A DNA stretch of 64,000 bases from Bombilactobacillus thymidiniphilus (GCF_023380245.1 NZ_CP093365.1:682001-746000), one strand, 5' to 3'; positions 34,758 through 44,175 are shown, counted from the first letter of the stretch. Translations and numbers: made by a program. The notes: generated by a model from the sequence alone, not told the origin.

Positions 34758-35021
34758 CTAACCATCACAAGTTGCGACAACTGCTAACATAACATCATCG
34801 TTCTTATATACTGGTTGATCCAACTTAGCTAACTTACCATTAACTAATACCCTGCAGAGTTGACGAGGTTTATCTTCAGATTCATTAAACAAGTTGTGCT
34901 TTAAATCTTCATCCTTAAAAGATACCTCTTTTACAATGTCAGATACATTATCACTACTACATGCAACGAATCCTGTGCCCAATCTACCTTCTGCAATTCC
35001 GCGAAGCTTCACATTAATCAT
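34758..35021 (-). CDS. Ubiquitin-like (MoaD/ThiS-type beta-grasp) small protein ending Cys-Asp-Gly
   Basis: Encodes 87 residues with an excellent site (AAAGGAGGCG). The layout follows MoaD/ThiS: first strand MINVKLRG, helix around NVSDIVKEV, VLVNGKLAKLDQP, and the last strand KNDDVMLAVV. The usual Gly-Gly tail is replaced by ATCDG. It is the first gene of the cassette and is paired with an E1-like enzyme that would adenylate the terminal Gly. There are no molybdopterin or thiamin genes nearby, so it is unlikely to be a housekeeping sulfur carrier. It could be a carrier on which a product is assembled, or a ribosomal precursor modified at its C-terminus. Confidence 0.75.
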   Translation of the reverse strand: MINVKLRGIAEGRLGTGFVACSSDNVSDIVKEVSFKDEDLKHNLFNESEDKPRQLCRVLVNGKLAKLDQPVYKNDDVMLAVVATCDG

Positions 35022-35081
35022 ACTTTTCGCCTCCTTTAATTGAATTAAGCAAAGCTTATATCAAATAATTATATAAAGCAA

Positions 35082-35110
35082 ATATAATGAACTTAAAATA
35101 ATTTTATCAA
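35082..35110 (-). promoter_or_regulatory. Promoter of the E1 cassette
   Basis: TTGATA (minus strand, 35110-35105) and TTATAT (35087-35082) with a 17-base spacer, about 60 bp above the start of the small-protein gene. The rest of 35111-35378 holds only the htrA terminator and AT-rich sequence. Confidence 0.5.
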
Positions 35111-35192
35111 TTTAAATACTTAAATAAAATCCAAACAAGTCCTATGTACACTAATGCTTTAATTTTATTGATACAAAATATTTCCAAAAGAA

Positions 35193-35225
35193 AAAGTCCC
35201 ACTCTAATTATTAGAGTGGGACTTT
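35193..35225 (-). terminator. Terminator after htrA
   Basis: Perfect 15-bp stem (AAAGTCCCACTCTAA and its complement) with a 3-base loop, followed on the minus strand by TTCTTTT. It separates the E1 cassette from the htrA-wal operon. Confidence 0.88.
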
Positions 35226-35378
35226 CAGACACTTGCCCGTAAAAGATTAAATATAAAAATCTTTTTTGGAACGTACTAGAAACTTCTATTTATAAATTAC
35301 ATTGGTAATCTGAATAACCAAGACAATAAACACGACAAAGTTTTTTTATTCTACTAACACCCTTAACACTAACTATCT

Positions 35379-36629
35379 TTAATTCGTTTTCGTTAATTTC
35401 ATATCCACAGACTGTTGCTTACCGTCGCGGTAATACTGAATTTTTACAGTATCGCCAGCGCTATGATTGTAAAGTTGCGTATGCAAATCTGCTACACTCT
35501 TGATCTTCTTGTTGTCTAAACCAACAATCACATCATACTTCTTCATACCAGCACTTTTAGCCACCGAATCATTGGTAACTTCAGCAACCACTACGCCAGA
35601 AGTCACATCATCAGGCAATTTCAAAACAGATTTTTGTTGACCTTCTTGAACTTGATCCAGATCAAATACTTTCACACCTAAAGTAGGACGTTCAATTTTA
35701 CCATTTTGGACTAGTTGATTAATAATTTTCACAACTTCATTACTTGGAATGGCAAAACCCATGCCTTCGACCGAGGTCCCATCAACACTAGCGGCCAGCT
35801 TCATCGAATTAATCCCAATTACTTGTCCAGCAACATTAACTAGCGGACCACCTGAATTACCAGGATTAATCGCAGCATCAGTCTGCATAACCGTGGCTTG
35901 TCCCGTAGTTTGACCCGTTTTTTCGTCAGTTGTATCAATAGTCCGATTCTTTGCAGAAATAATACCTTCTGTCACCGAAGTAGCATACTGACTGCCTAAT
36001 GGTGAACCAATCGCAATAACTGATTCTCCCGGTGTCACTGCGTCAGAATTACCAAAAGTAGCCGTTGAACTGATTTTATTAGCTGGCACTGACAACACGG
36101 CTAAATCCGTAACTTCATCCGTGCCAACTTTTTTAGCCGTGATTTTTTGCCCATCACTCAAAATAATTTCTAATTTTTGTGAACCAGAAACAACGTGATT
36201 GTTCGTTACAATATAGGCTGTATCGCCTTGTTTGGAATAAATAACCCCCGAACCTTCACTAGATTCTTGCAAATCACTATTCTTTTTGTTCTGGTCGGAT
36301 TGATCATTATTACCACCAGTGATGCCACCAAATAGCGAACTTAAATCACCATCATCTTGCTGTTCACGTTGATAATTAATTACAGAAACAACTGATCCCT
36401 TAACTTTTTTAAAGGCACTGGTCATCTGATTATTGGATTTCACAGTCACATTACTAATTTTGGTTGTACCAGCTTTACCGGATCCGCCCACCAGTGACTG
36501 ATCCACGTTACTATTATTGGTACTAAAATGATTGAAAGCCCAAAAGCCCAATCCTGCACCAATGAAAGCTGAAACTAAAGCAATAATTGCAACTTTCCAT
36601 AAATTAGATTTTGAATTTTGATTATTCAA
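35379..36629 (-). CDS. htrA: Membrane-anchored serine protease HtrA
   Basis: Encodes 416 residues. One membrane helix (about 11-31), a Ser/Asn/Gly-rich linker, a trypsin-like domain with the catalytic triad in VTNNHVVSG (His), TDLAVLSV (Asp) and NPGNSGGPLV (Ser), then one PDZ domain (about 320-412, VVAEVTNDSVAKSAGMKKYDVI). Role: degradation or refolding of misfolded exported proteins at the outer face of the membrane. It is the last gene of the walRK-yycHI-walJ block, the order usual in lactobacilli. Confidence 0.95.
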   Translation of the reverse strand: MNNQNSKSNLWKVAIIALVSAFIGAGLGFWAFNHFSTNNSNVDQSLVGGSGKAGTTKISNVTVKSNNQMTSAFKKVKGSVVSVINYQREQQDDGDLSSLFGGITGGNNDQSDQNKKNSDLQESSEGSGVIYSKQGDTAYIVTNNHVVSGSQKLEIILSDGQKITAKKVGTDEVTDLAVLSVPANKISSTATFGNSDAVTPGESVIAIGSPLGSQYATSVTEGIISAKNRTIDTTDEKTGQTTGQATVMQTDAAINPGNSGGPLVNVAGQVIGINSMKLAASVDGTSVEGMGFAIPSNEVVKIINQLVQNGKIERPTLGVKVFDLDQVQEGQQKSVLKLPDDVTSGVVVAEVTNDSVAKSAGMKKYDVIVGLDNKKIKSVADLHTQLYNHSAGDTVKIQYYRDGKQQSVDMKLTKTN

Positions 36630-36700
36630 GTTGTTTCCCCCTTCATTAAGCTATTTTTTTATTGTAAATCAAAAATTTGAAAAAATCATGAACCCACACC

Positions 36701-37507
36701 TTAAATCGTTGTTAAATCAGTGGGGTGTTCAGCATCAGTATCACGCAACCAAAAATCATGATCGACACCATAATCATTAGCTTGTAGCAAATTACTGACG
36801 GTTTCATGTGCTAAATCTTTCAAATTATTTTCCGGACTCAAATGACCTAAGAAAACTTGTTTAGTCTGGTTACCGATCACATCAAGCAAGGCTTGCGCGC
36901 CATCAACATTGGATAAATGCCCTGAATCACTAATAATACGTTGCTTCAAAGACCACGGATAATACCCATTACGCAGCATTTGTAAATCATGATTGCACTC
37001 CATCAAAATACCATCCGCATTTTGAATTAAATATTTCATGCGATCGGACACATAACCAGTATCCGTTAAATCCACAAATGACTTATTCTGGTAATGAATA
37101 TTATAAAATTGCGGATCCACGGCATCATGCGACACACTAAAGCTTTCAATGGTCACATCATCTAAATCCAACAAACTATTTACCGCCAACAAATGTTTCT
37201 GGCTATCAGGTACCACGCCAATTTTAGCAGTCATTGCCGCCCAAGTCTTAGCATTCGCATAAACATTCATCCCATAACGGCGTGCTAGCACACCAACGCC
37301 CCGAATATGGTCGCTGTGCTCGTGCGTAACTAATATGGAATCAACTTGCGCAATATCTTCGCCGATCAACGCCATTAAATTCTTGATTTTCTTACCTGAT
37401 AAACCTGCATCAATCAAAATTTTATGCCGTGGCGTTTTGATATATAAGGAATTTCCTTGGCTGCTACTGGCTAAAATACTAACTTGCATCTTATCATTCA
37501 TCGTCAT
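36701..37507 (-). CDS. walJ: Metallo-beta-lactamase fold hydrolase WalJ (YycJ)
   Basis: Encodes 268 residues. ILASSSQGNSLYI opens the fold, with the metal site THEHSDHIRG and later ligands FLGHLSPENN and the Asp of DLTDTGY. Members belong to the beta-CASP-free nuclease-like branch and have been linked to coordination of wall metabolism with replication. It overlaps the end of yycI by 14 bp. The start could also be either of two in-frame ATGs at 37501 and 37489; none has a strong binding site, which suggests coupling to yycI translation. Confidence 0.9.
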   Translation of the reverse strand: MTMNDKMQVSILASSSQGNSLYIKTPRHKILIDAGLSGKKIKNLMALIGEDIAQVDSILVTHEHSDHIRGVGVLARRYGMNVYANAKTWAAMTAKIGVVPDSQKHLLAVNSLLDLDDVTIESFSVSHDAVDPQFYNIHYQNKSFVDLTDTGYVSDRMKYLIQNADGILMECNHDLQMLRNGYYPWSLKQRIISDSGHLSNVDGAQALLDVIGNQTKQVFLGHLSPENNLKDLAHETVSNLLQANDYGVDHDFWLRDTDAEHPTDLTTI

Positions 37508-38324
37508 TTACCGCGGGAAAATTGTTGCTTTTGACAATAGTTCCATTAAAAGCATTCACTTTACGAATTTCTGACGTTTTATTGCCTTTAGACAAAAAAC
37601 AAACATACCAGACCGGAATATAAATCGTACTTCCCTTTACCTTTAATAGTTTCGCATAACCTTGGCGCGTCCACTTAATTTGCGAATTACTAGGAATTTC
37701 ATTATTAGTATACAAATTATTCACCGCACGTTGCTCACTAATCGTCGTTTGTTTCTCGCGCAATACGCTAACTGCATCAACATAAGTCTGTTCATAACTA
37801 ATCAAGCGCTGATTCGAAATTTTAACTTCAATATTACCTTCAGACTCATATAAAGTCCCCCACTTCAGCTTTTGAACGTAAATTAAGTCGTTTTTGGAGG
37901 ACAAATATGGTGCATATTTATATTGATCGCCAAAAATCGCATTATGTGGTTTATTCAAAAAACGCTGCACATAAATAGCTTGTTTTTGATGGTCCGCCGG
38001 CAACGTAACTGGTGAATTGAGCGCCACCGTCAATAAATTTTTATCAGCATCATAATTAGTCGTGACATTGTGTAATTTAGTTTGATTATTATGCCAAGTA
38101 TGATCGCTATTTTGACTTGCTAAATAATAGCCGGAGCCAGTTTTCGTACTCAATTTACCACTAACAGTAATATTATCCTGGGCCATTTCCTTTTCCAAAG
38201 TAGCATGACCGTTATTACTCGTAATCACCACGGAATTTCGCGCTTGCGTGTAGGAAGTAAAGAGAAAAATATCCAGGAAAATAAATACTATCAAAAAAAT
38301 TGCTTCAATTCGCCGAAAATCCAT
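37494..38324 (-). CDS. yycI: WalK regulator YycI
   Basis: Encodes 276 residues with the conserved N-terminus MDFRRIEAIFLIVFIFLDIFLF, a cytoplasmic stub and one membrane helix. The remainder is extracytoplasmic with the YycI blocks AIFGDQYKYAPYL, QKLKWGTLYESEG and STIYIPVWYVCF. In Bacillus, YycH and YycI bind WalK at the membrane and adjust its kinase activity. It starts 2 bp after yycH. Confidence 0.92.
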   Translation of the reverse strand: MDFRRIEAIFLIVFIFLDIFLFTSYTQARNSVVITSNNGHATLEKEMAQDNITVSGKLSTKTGSGYYLASQNSDHTWHNNQTKLHNVTTNYDADKNLLTVALNSPVTLPADHQKQAIYVQRFLNKPHNAIFGDQYKYAPYLSSKNDLIYVQKLKWGTLYESEGNIEVKISNQRLISYEQTYVDAVSVLREKQTTISEQRAVNNLYTNNEIPSNSQIKWTRQGYAKLLKVKGSTIYIPVWYVCFLSKGNKTSEIRKVNAFNGTIVKSNNFPAVNDDE

Positions 38325-38326
38325 CT

Positions 38327-39652
38327 TTACCTCCCCTGACTTAATAGTTCATCATACGTATGCCATTGATTATTATAAAAAATGTAATAAGTTGGCGTTA
38401 AATCAATAATATTTTTATTTTGATCATTATTAGACCAACTATAACCGATCACAATATTTTGTAAATCTTTCATATTATATCCAGCATTTTCCAAGCGCGT
38501 AATTAAGGTCTGCGTGGAAGGCAATTCAACTGGTTGTTGATCTGTAGGAATAGGTACTTGGAAGAATTTCTTGGAAAAAACAGCTGTTTGTCCATCATTG
38601 GAATAATTAATCTTCACGGTGCCAATTTGATCCTGCTGAAAAATTGGAAAACCATCCACATAATTGCGGAAAGATAATTGGCGTTCTCGTTGATTATAAT
38701 TAAATAAATATAGTCCTGACAAAGAAGTACCGATTTGCGTCAAGGTACGGTAAGAATTACTAAATAAATCCATCGTTGTTTGTGGCATTTTAGTCTTAGT
38801 GTAATCATTCAGCGTGACAAGTGATGTTTTATTATCTACAATCATACTACGATTGACGCCACTGCGATAAGTGGTTAAATTATCTTCTTTGCGCGTTGTA
38901 ATATTGACGCCTTGATTAGAATTCAACAAATTAGCAATCAGCGTATTATTATTTTGATCAGCAACTAAATAACTGATTCGCTTAATTTTCATGGGTTGCA
39001 GATAGTAAACCTGCACGCCATGAGAATTAGTTTGCACATTAACCGGAACAGAAAAATTATTATCTTTTAAAAGGTTGTGCATTTTCTTACTATTTAAATC
39101 TGTAATTTGAGCTTGGTAAATCGTAAAATTTTGATCATCCAAAAAGTAAATCTGATGTTGCAAATTTTTATTGCGCAGAATAATGATTCGATTAATTAAT
39201 TTATCGTTGTGGACGCTTAAATCTTTTTGATTCATCATTTCTGCAAAAGAGTTAATGGATATTTTTGTCGGGTAACTTAATTGCACCGACGACTGCAAAT
39301 GCAAAAAATTTTGGTAGCGATTTTTATTTTTAGTGGAGATTTGCTTAATACCCGTAATATGTGCTTTTTTTATTTCTTTCACAACATTATCAATGGTATT
39401 AGATTGATTATTGTACATAATATATTGTTTCTCAGATTGGCGTGTCAATATCAACCTAGTCGGTGAAAACACATCATCCATATTCCGTGGAACTGATGTT
39501 GTCCGCTGATGCAAAGTCTGTAAATTATTATTAGACTGCACACCTTGTTGATATTTCGCATTATTCGACCAAATCATCCACGACAAAATCACACTAATGA
39601 CCACGGCAATTAAGAGGGTGCCACGCAACACGGCATTGCTAAAACTTTTCAT
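38327..39652 (-). CDS. yycH: WalK regulator YycH
   Basis: Encodes 441 residues from the ATG at 39652, which has GGAGGCTACTGGG upstream and overlaps walK by 14 bp; a longer frame inside walK is not credible. One membrane helix near the N-terminus (LRGTLLIAVVISVILSWMIW), then a large extracytoplasmic part with the family ending IIDLTPTYYIFYNNQWHTY. Acts with YycI on WalK. Confidence 0.92.
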   Translation of the reverse strand: MKSFSNAVLRGTLLIAVVISVILSWMIWSNNAKYQQGVQSNNNLQTLHQRTTSVPRNMDDVFSPTRLILTRQSEKQYIMYNNQSNTIDNVVKEIKKAHITGIKQISTKNKNRYQNFLHLQSSVQLSYPTKISINSFAEMMNQKDLSVHNDKLINRIIILRNKNLQHQIYFLDDQNFTIYQAQITDLNSKKMHNLLKDNNFSVPVNVQTNSHGVQVYYLQPMKIKRISYLVADQNNNTLIANLLNSNQGVNITTRKEDNLTTYRSGVNRSMIVDNKTSLVTLNDYTKTKMPQTTMDLFSNSYRTLTQIGTSLSGLYLFNYNQRERQLSFRNYVDGFPIFQQDQIGTVKINYSNDGQTAVFSKKFFQVPIPTDQQPVELPSTQTLITRLENAGYNMKDLQNIVIGYSWSNNDQNKNIIDLTPTYYIFYNNQWHTYDELLSQGR

Positions 39653-41516
39653 CCCAGTAGCCTCCATTCTCCATCGGATCATAAGGTAGTGAAATATAAA
39701 AAGTTGATCCATGATTTTCCGCACTCTTAACCCACATATGGCCACCTTGTGCTTCAATCACTTCTTTGGCAATCGCCAAACCTAACCCAGTGCCACCTTG
39801 CTTGCGAGAACGAGCTTTATCCACGCGATAAAAACGATCAAAAATATGCTTCAAATCCTTGCGTGGGATGCCCAAGCCTTGATCAGAAATACTCAAAATC
39901 AAGCTATGATTAGTATCAAGCAAGCGACATGTTATCAAGCCACCGTCCGGCGAATATTTCAAAGCATTGTTGATAATATTATCAATTGCTTGTGTCATCT
40001 TATCTGGATCAATTTCTACCCACAAATCTCTGCGCGTAAAAATCCGTTTAATCTTATAATGTTTAACTGGCTTGCCTTCTTCTTGTGCCTTTTTCTCATC
40101 TTTTTGAATCACTAAATCAAAGCGATCCAAAATATAATTGAACATTTCATTAAAGTTCACCAGTTCAACATTCATTTTGGCAGTACCTTGATCTAAACGC
40201 GATAAACTCAATAATGAATTCACCATTCGAATCATGCGTTCAGTCTCTTCTTGCGTTACCTTCAAAAATTGCGGTGCGATATTTGGATCTTGCCAAGCAC
40301 CTTCGTTTAACGTTTCAATGTAACTATGCAGACTAGTTAGTGGCGTACGCAATTCATGCGATACATTGGAAACAAATTCCCGGCGATCTTGATCAATGCG
40401 CTGCTGTTTAGTAATATCATGCAACACACAAACCAGCCCCGTAACAAAGCCAGTACTACGCTTAGTCAATGAAAAATCCACTTGCAAAGTTAACTCATCA
40501 CCGTCACTTGCAATGTTAGGACCAATAACTTGTGAAGATTGATCATTCAATAAATCATTAAAAGTAACGTGATCATCAAGTTTCAACACATCATCTAACT
40601 GCATTGTTGTAGCTTGCTCGGCATCGATATCCAAAAAATTTTGCGCCGCTTCATTGATAATGATGACTTTACCGTGACGATCGGTGGCAACCACTCCATC
40701 CGTCATCTGCCCCAAAACACTATCCAAGCGCAAACGTTCTGATTTAGAATTTTCTTGCTCTTCTTCAACTTTAACGGACAAATTATTAACTGCAATCGCT
40801 AATTGTCCCAATTCATCATTACTATAAACGCGAACTTGTCCCGAGTAATCGCCATTAGCCATTCGATTAGCTTGCCGTTTCATTTCGGCAATCGGTCGAG
40901 TAATCGCTCGGGCAACCACAATGGAAATCAATGCACCAAAAATCCCCGCAACCAGCGAAGAAATGAAGAAAATGAAAACAATCCGATTGATATTTTTATA
41001 AACTTGATCCATATCTGCACGAATGTAGATCGCACCTACCACGGTATTATTTTCGCCACTAGAATTAATTAGCGGAGTAATGGATAAATAATAGCTTCCC
41101 TCACGGTCACTATGCGAAATTTGCGTCACCTTGCGCCCTGAATAGATGGCATCTTTAATTTGTGAGTTGGTCGTTCTTTTCCCCACCAATTGCTGATTAT
41201 TATCGTCTTTAGTAGCGACAATGCGGCCTTGATTATCAATAACTTCCATTTCTGAAATCTGCACATTAGTAAAATCCTTTACGGTGTTACGAATGTTACG
41301 CCGCGATTTCGTCGTGTTGCTGGACAAATCTGTTGATAATGGTGCCGTCATCCAAGATGGTAATTGCACTTGCGTTTTAAAGTTTTCGACGTTTTGTTGT
41401 TCTAAGCGGTGCACAAAATAAGCCCCGATCACTTCAATAGTGCTTAATAATAGTAAAATGAATACTAATGCAATTTTGTACTGCATTGAGCTAAAAAAAC
41501 TAATTTTCTTATTCAC
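39639..41516 (-). CDS. walK: Sensor histidine kinase WalK (VicK/YycG)
   Basis: Encodes 625 residues: membrane helix about 12-33, an extracellular PAS-like sensor domain, a second helix near 178-202, HAMP (VARAITRPIAEMKRQANRMA), cytoplasmic PAS (VTDG-region VVATDRHGKVIIIN), the HisKA box FVSNVSHELRTPL with the phosphoacceptor His, and a HATPase domain with NNALKYSP, DQGLGIP and GTGLGLAI. Controls essential wall hydrolase genes with WalR. It sits 27 bp after walR. Confidence 0.97.
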   Translation of the reverse strand: MNKKISFFSSMQYKIALVFILLLLSTIEVIGAYFVHRLEQQNVENFKTQVQLPSWMTAPLSTDLSSNTTKSRRNIRNTVKDFTNVQISEMEVIDNQGRIVATKDDNNQQLVGKRTTNSQIKDAIYSGRKVTQISHSDREGSYYLSITPLINSSGENNTVVGAIYIRADMDQVYKNINRIVFIFFISSLVAGIFGALISIVVARAITRPIAEMKRQANRMANGDYSGQVRVYSNDELGQLAIAVNNLSVKVEEEQENSKSERLRLDSVLGQMTDGVVATDRHGKVIIINEAAQNFLDIDAEQATTMQLDDVLKLDDHVTFNDLLNDQSSQVIGPNIASDGDELTLQVDFSLTKRSTGFVTGLVCVLHDITKQQRIDQDRREFVSNVSHELRTPLTSLHSYIETLNEGAWQDPNIAPQFLKVTQEETERMIRMVNSLLSLSRLDQGTAKMNVELVNFNEMFNYILDRFDLVIQKDEKKAQEEGKPVKHYKIKRIFTRRDLWVEIDPDKMTQAIDNIINNALKYSPDGGLITCRLLDTNHSLILSISDQGLGIPRKDLKHIFDRFYRVDKARSRKQGGTGLGLAIAKEVIEAQGGHMWVKSAENHGSTFYISLPYDPMENGGYWDEKF

Positions 41517-41543
41517 TAAATATTTCCCCGGAAATAAATTTAC

Positions 41544-42257
41544 CTAGTCTTCTTTATTATTGTCAGAACGTAAATAGTAACCAACACCACGGCGAGTCAC
41601 TAAATATTCCGGACTGCTAGGGTCAGTTTCAACTTTTTCACGCAATCGCCGAATCGTTACATCGACAGTCCGCACATCACCAAAATAATCATAACCCCAC
41701 ACAGTTTGTAATAAATTCTCGCGTGTCATCACTTGTCCCATATGCTGTGCTAAGTAATAAAGCAACTCAAATTCTCGATGAGTTAATTCGATTTCCTTGC
41801 TATTTTTGGTTACAGTGTATGCTTCTGGTAAAATCTCCAAATCACCGATTTGAATATTTGAATTTTCATCAGTAGCATCGCTGCTTAAATTGACTTTTTG
41901 TCTTCTCAAATTAGCTTTCACCCGTGCCACTAATTCGCGATTAGAAAAGGGTTTGGTAACATAATCATCAGCACCCATTTCGAGGCCCAAGACTTTATCT
42001 AGTTCAGAATCTTTCGCTGTCAACATAATAATTGGCGTATCTTTGGTTTTTCGAATTTGCCGCGCAACTTCCAAGCCATCAATTTTGGGCAACATTAAAT
42101 CCAAGATAACTAAATCAGGATTTTCTTGTTCTACTTTATCTAAAGCTTCTTCACCATCGAAGGCCACACTGGATTCAAAACCTTCTTTATCTAAGTTGTA
42201 CTTTATTATATCGGATATTGGTTTTTCATCGTCCACAATCAAAATTTTATTCGCCAT
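41544..42257 (-). CDS. walR: Response regulator WalR (VicR/YycF)
   Basis: Encodes 237 residues: receiver domain with ILIVDDEKP, the phosphorylated Asp in [13 protein letters not shown], Thr in MLTAKD and Lys in YVTKPFS, then an OmpR/PhoB winged helix ([14 protein letters not shown] ... [20 protein letters not shown]). It is the first gene of the operon, with AAGGAGGT before the ATG. Essential regulator of peptidoglycan turnover in low-GC Gram-positives. Confidence 0.97.
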   Translation of the reverse strand: MANKILIVDDEKPISDIIKYNLDKEGFESSVAFDGEEALDKVEQENPDLVILDLMLPKIDGLEVARQIRKTKDTPIIMLTAKDSELDKVLGLEMGADDYVTKPFSNRELVARVKANLRRQKVNLSSDATDENSNIQIGDLEILPEAYTVTKNSKEIELTHREFELLYYLAQHMGQVMTRENLLQTVWGYDYFGDVRTVDVTIRRLREKVETDPSSPEYLVTRRGVGYYLRSDNNKED

Positions 42258-42380
42258 CAGGTAGAATACCTCCTTGGTTGATCAGTTACAGTATACTAAT
42301 TTTCTGATCTATTGACAAAATAGTTTATAAATAATATTGCCAAGTCTGATTGGATGTGCTACTATAGTAAACGTGCTTAC

Positions 42381-42453
42381 GGGTGGTTAGCTCAGCTGGC
42401 AGAGCAACGGACTCTTAATCCGTGGGTCCAGGGTTCGATCCCCTGACCACCCA
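42381..42453 (+). tRNA. tRNA-Lys (anticodon CTT)
   Basis: Cloverleaf: acceptor GGGTGGT/ACCACCC, D arm with AGCTCAGCTGGCAGAGCA, anticodon stem ACGGA/TCCGT with loop CTCTTAA (anticodon CTT), T arm with GGTTCGATCC. The 3' CCA is not encoded. It stands alone, divergent from walR. Confidence 0.97.
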
Positions 42454-42463
42454 TTAATTAATA

Positions 42464-42497
42464 ATACTAACATTCTTTTGGATGTTGGTATTTTTTT
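42464..42497 (+). terminator. Terminator after tRNA-Lys
   Basis: AATACTAACAT pairs with ATGTTGGTATT (one G-U pair) around CTTTTGG, followed by T7. Confidence 0.85.
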
Positions 42498-42503
42498 GTT
42501 TTC

Positions 42504-42539
42504 AAAAAAAAAACAGCCAACATCGAAAATGTCGGCTGT
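42504..42539 (-). terminator. Terminator after the DUF975-type gene
   Basis: ACAGCCGACAT/ATGTTGGCTGT stem followed by a T9-10 run on the minus strand, just below the stop of the gene at 42550. Confidence 0.85.
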
Positions 42540-42549
42540 CATAAGCATT

Positions 42550-43392
42550 CTATTTTTTCTTGTTGTTAAACAAATGATAGAAAAAGTTAGTTTGAACTCC
42601 TGATAAATATGCTGAATAAAATATCAGCAAGATTAAATATATGATGTAACCCAAGTCGGGTAAAACTATTCTCACAATCCCCCAAATAACCACTATTAAT
42701 ACTATCCATCCTAATGTGCTAAGAATCAAAACAAAGTACTGCCATTTGTGACTTTTCATTAATTGACGGCTTTGTTTGAGAGAACTAAAAATACTTAGAT
42801 TATCTTTATTGTTATCAATATTACGTTTTAATACCAAAATTGTTGCAAAATAAGGACACAAGATGACAAAGACTCCTACTGATATAAACATAAGAACAAT
42901 ACCAAGTAAAAGGATAATAAAAATTTCTCTGGACCAACTCAAACTATTTAGGTGCAAAAGTGCGCTAACACCGAAAATAATTACAATGCATAATATCGCA
43001 TACACCACAATGAAGATAACTGCCTCTAATGAAGCAAGAGGCATGGTTTTTTTGAAGTATTTTGATCGAAACATCTTTGACCAAAAACCATGTGGCACTT
43101 CATTTCCATCCAGTAAATCATACAAATTAATCAAAACCATGTTGCTGACATTGAAAGTGAGTATTCCCATAGCTAGTCCCATTAGGATATAGATGCCCAA
43201 TAAGAGTAAACTTGTAACATTTATAGGTCCTGATACTTCTGTAGTAAAACCTACTAGAAACGACATTACAAAACCTATTACAAAACTTAAAAGAACTGGT
43301 CCAATCATTATTTGGAAAACTTGTTCTTTTTCATTTTTATACAAGTACTTAATTTCTTTCTTTAATTCCTTACGCATTTCATGTGAGCTCAT
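42550..43392 (-). CDS. DUF975-like integral membrane protein A
   Basis: Encodes 280 residues with about six membrane helices and a basic N-terminal segment (EMRKELKKEIKYLYKNEKEQ). Its internal pattern (SRQLMKSHKWQYFVLILSTLGWIVL) closely parallels its neighbour (SREMMNGNKWHMFVLNLSFLGWIIL), so they are paralogues. That KW..FVL.LS.LGW block is the DUF975 signature as I know it. Function unknown. It is last in a stretch of T7SS-associated genes on the minus strand. Confidence 0.6.
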   Translation of the reverse strand: MSSHEMRKELKKEIKYLYKNEKEQVFQIMIGPVLLSFVIGFVMSFLVGFTTEVSGPINVTSLLLLGIYILMGLAMGILTFNVSNMVLINLYDLLDGNEVPHGFWSKMFRSKYFKKTMPLASLEAVIFIVVYAILCIVIIFGVSALLHLNSLSWSREIFIILLLGIVLMFISVGVFVILCPYFATILVLKRNIDNNKDNLSIFSSLKQSRQLMKSHKWQYFVLILSTLGWIVLIVVIWGIVRIVLPDLGYIIYLILLIFYSAYLSGVQTNFFYHLFNNKKK

Positions 43393-43440
43393 TTAAAGTC
43401 TCCTATCAATCGCACTCTTTGCACTAAATTACGAAAAAAA

Positions 43441-44175
43441 TTAAATATTATCAGAAGTTTCAGAATTAAGTTTCTGATTAAATTTTTCCTTCACATCATC
43501 ATAAAATGCAGCATAAGTTCCTGCTGTATAAGGAATTAACCATAGATATCCTATGAAAAGGGTAATCATGGAAAGTATAATCCAACCAAGAAAACTCAAA
43601 TTTAAAACAAACATATGCCATTTATTTCCATTCATCATTTCACGACTTTTAGTAATACAGTCTAAATAACTAATATTAGTTTCCCCTGCATCAACGGCAT
43701 CTTTGTAGATAAATAATGCTTGTGAATAAGAATAACTTTTGACAAGTCCAGGAATAATTAAAAGAAGCGACCATAAAAATGTAAAAAATACCTCTAATAA
43801 AAATATAATAATAGTTCCCTTGAAATATTTCGCATTAAAAACAGATCCCCAGGAAAATTCAGGCTTTTCTCTTGTTCTAAGCCAATTCAAAGACATGGAT
43901 TGCACAGAAAACTTTTGATTAACTAACACAAAAGCAAATACAATAATTATAATAAGAATTAATGGATTAAAAAAATTTTCTGAAAAATACGAAAAACCAC
44001 CACCATAAGTCATGGTCTGCTCTACTTCAGGTTTTGGTGCCATTCTATTAACAATTTGCTCAATTAATATGACCAAAATCATTGGCAATAACCCCATACT
44101 GACAGCTCTGCCCCAATGCCCCTTATAAGTTCTCTTAACTTCTCTTTTTAATTCACTACGTTTCTTTAAATTCAT
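43441..44175 (-). CDS. DUF975-like integral membrane protein B
   Basis: Encodes 244 residues from the ATG at 44175, eight bases after GAGGGG. N-terminal basic helix (KKRSELKREVKRTYKGHWG), about five to six membrane helices, and the SREMMNGNKWHMFVLNLSFLGWI block shared with protein A. Together with the DUF4176-like gene upstream it forms a small operon beside the LXG locus. No biochemical role is known to me. Association with T7SS loci is contextual. Confidence 0.6.
   Translation of the reverse strand: MNLKKRSELKREVKRTYKGHWGRAVSMGLLPMILVILIEQIVNRMAPKPEVEQTMTYGGGFSYFSENFFNPLILIIIIVFAFVLVNQKFSVQSMSLNWLRTREKPEFSWGSVFNAKYFKGTIIIFLLEVFFTFLWSLLLIIPGLVKSYSYSQALFIYKDAVDAGETNISYLDCITKSREMMNGNKWHMFVLNLSFLGWIILSMITLFIGYLWLIPYTAGTYAAFYDDVKEKFNQKLNSETSDNI

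Noticed and set aside
34758-35021. Housekeeping ThiS or MoaD
   Set aside because: The tail is CDG and not GG, no thiamin or molybdopterin genes are nearby, and the partner E1 lacks the ThiF transfer cysteine.
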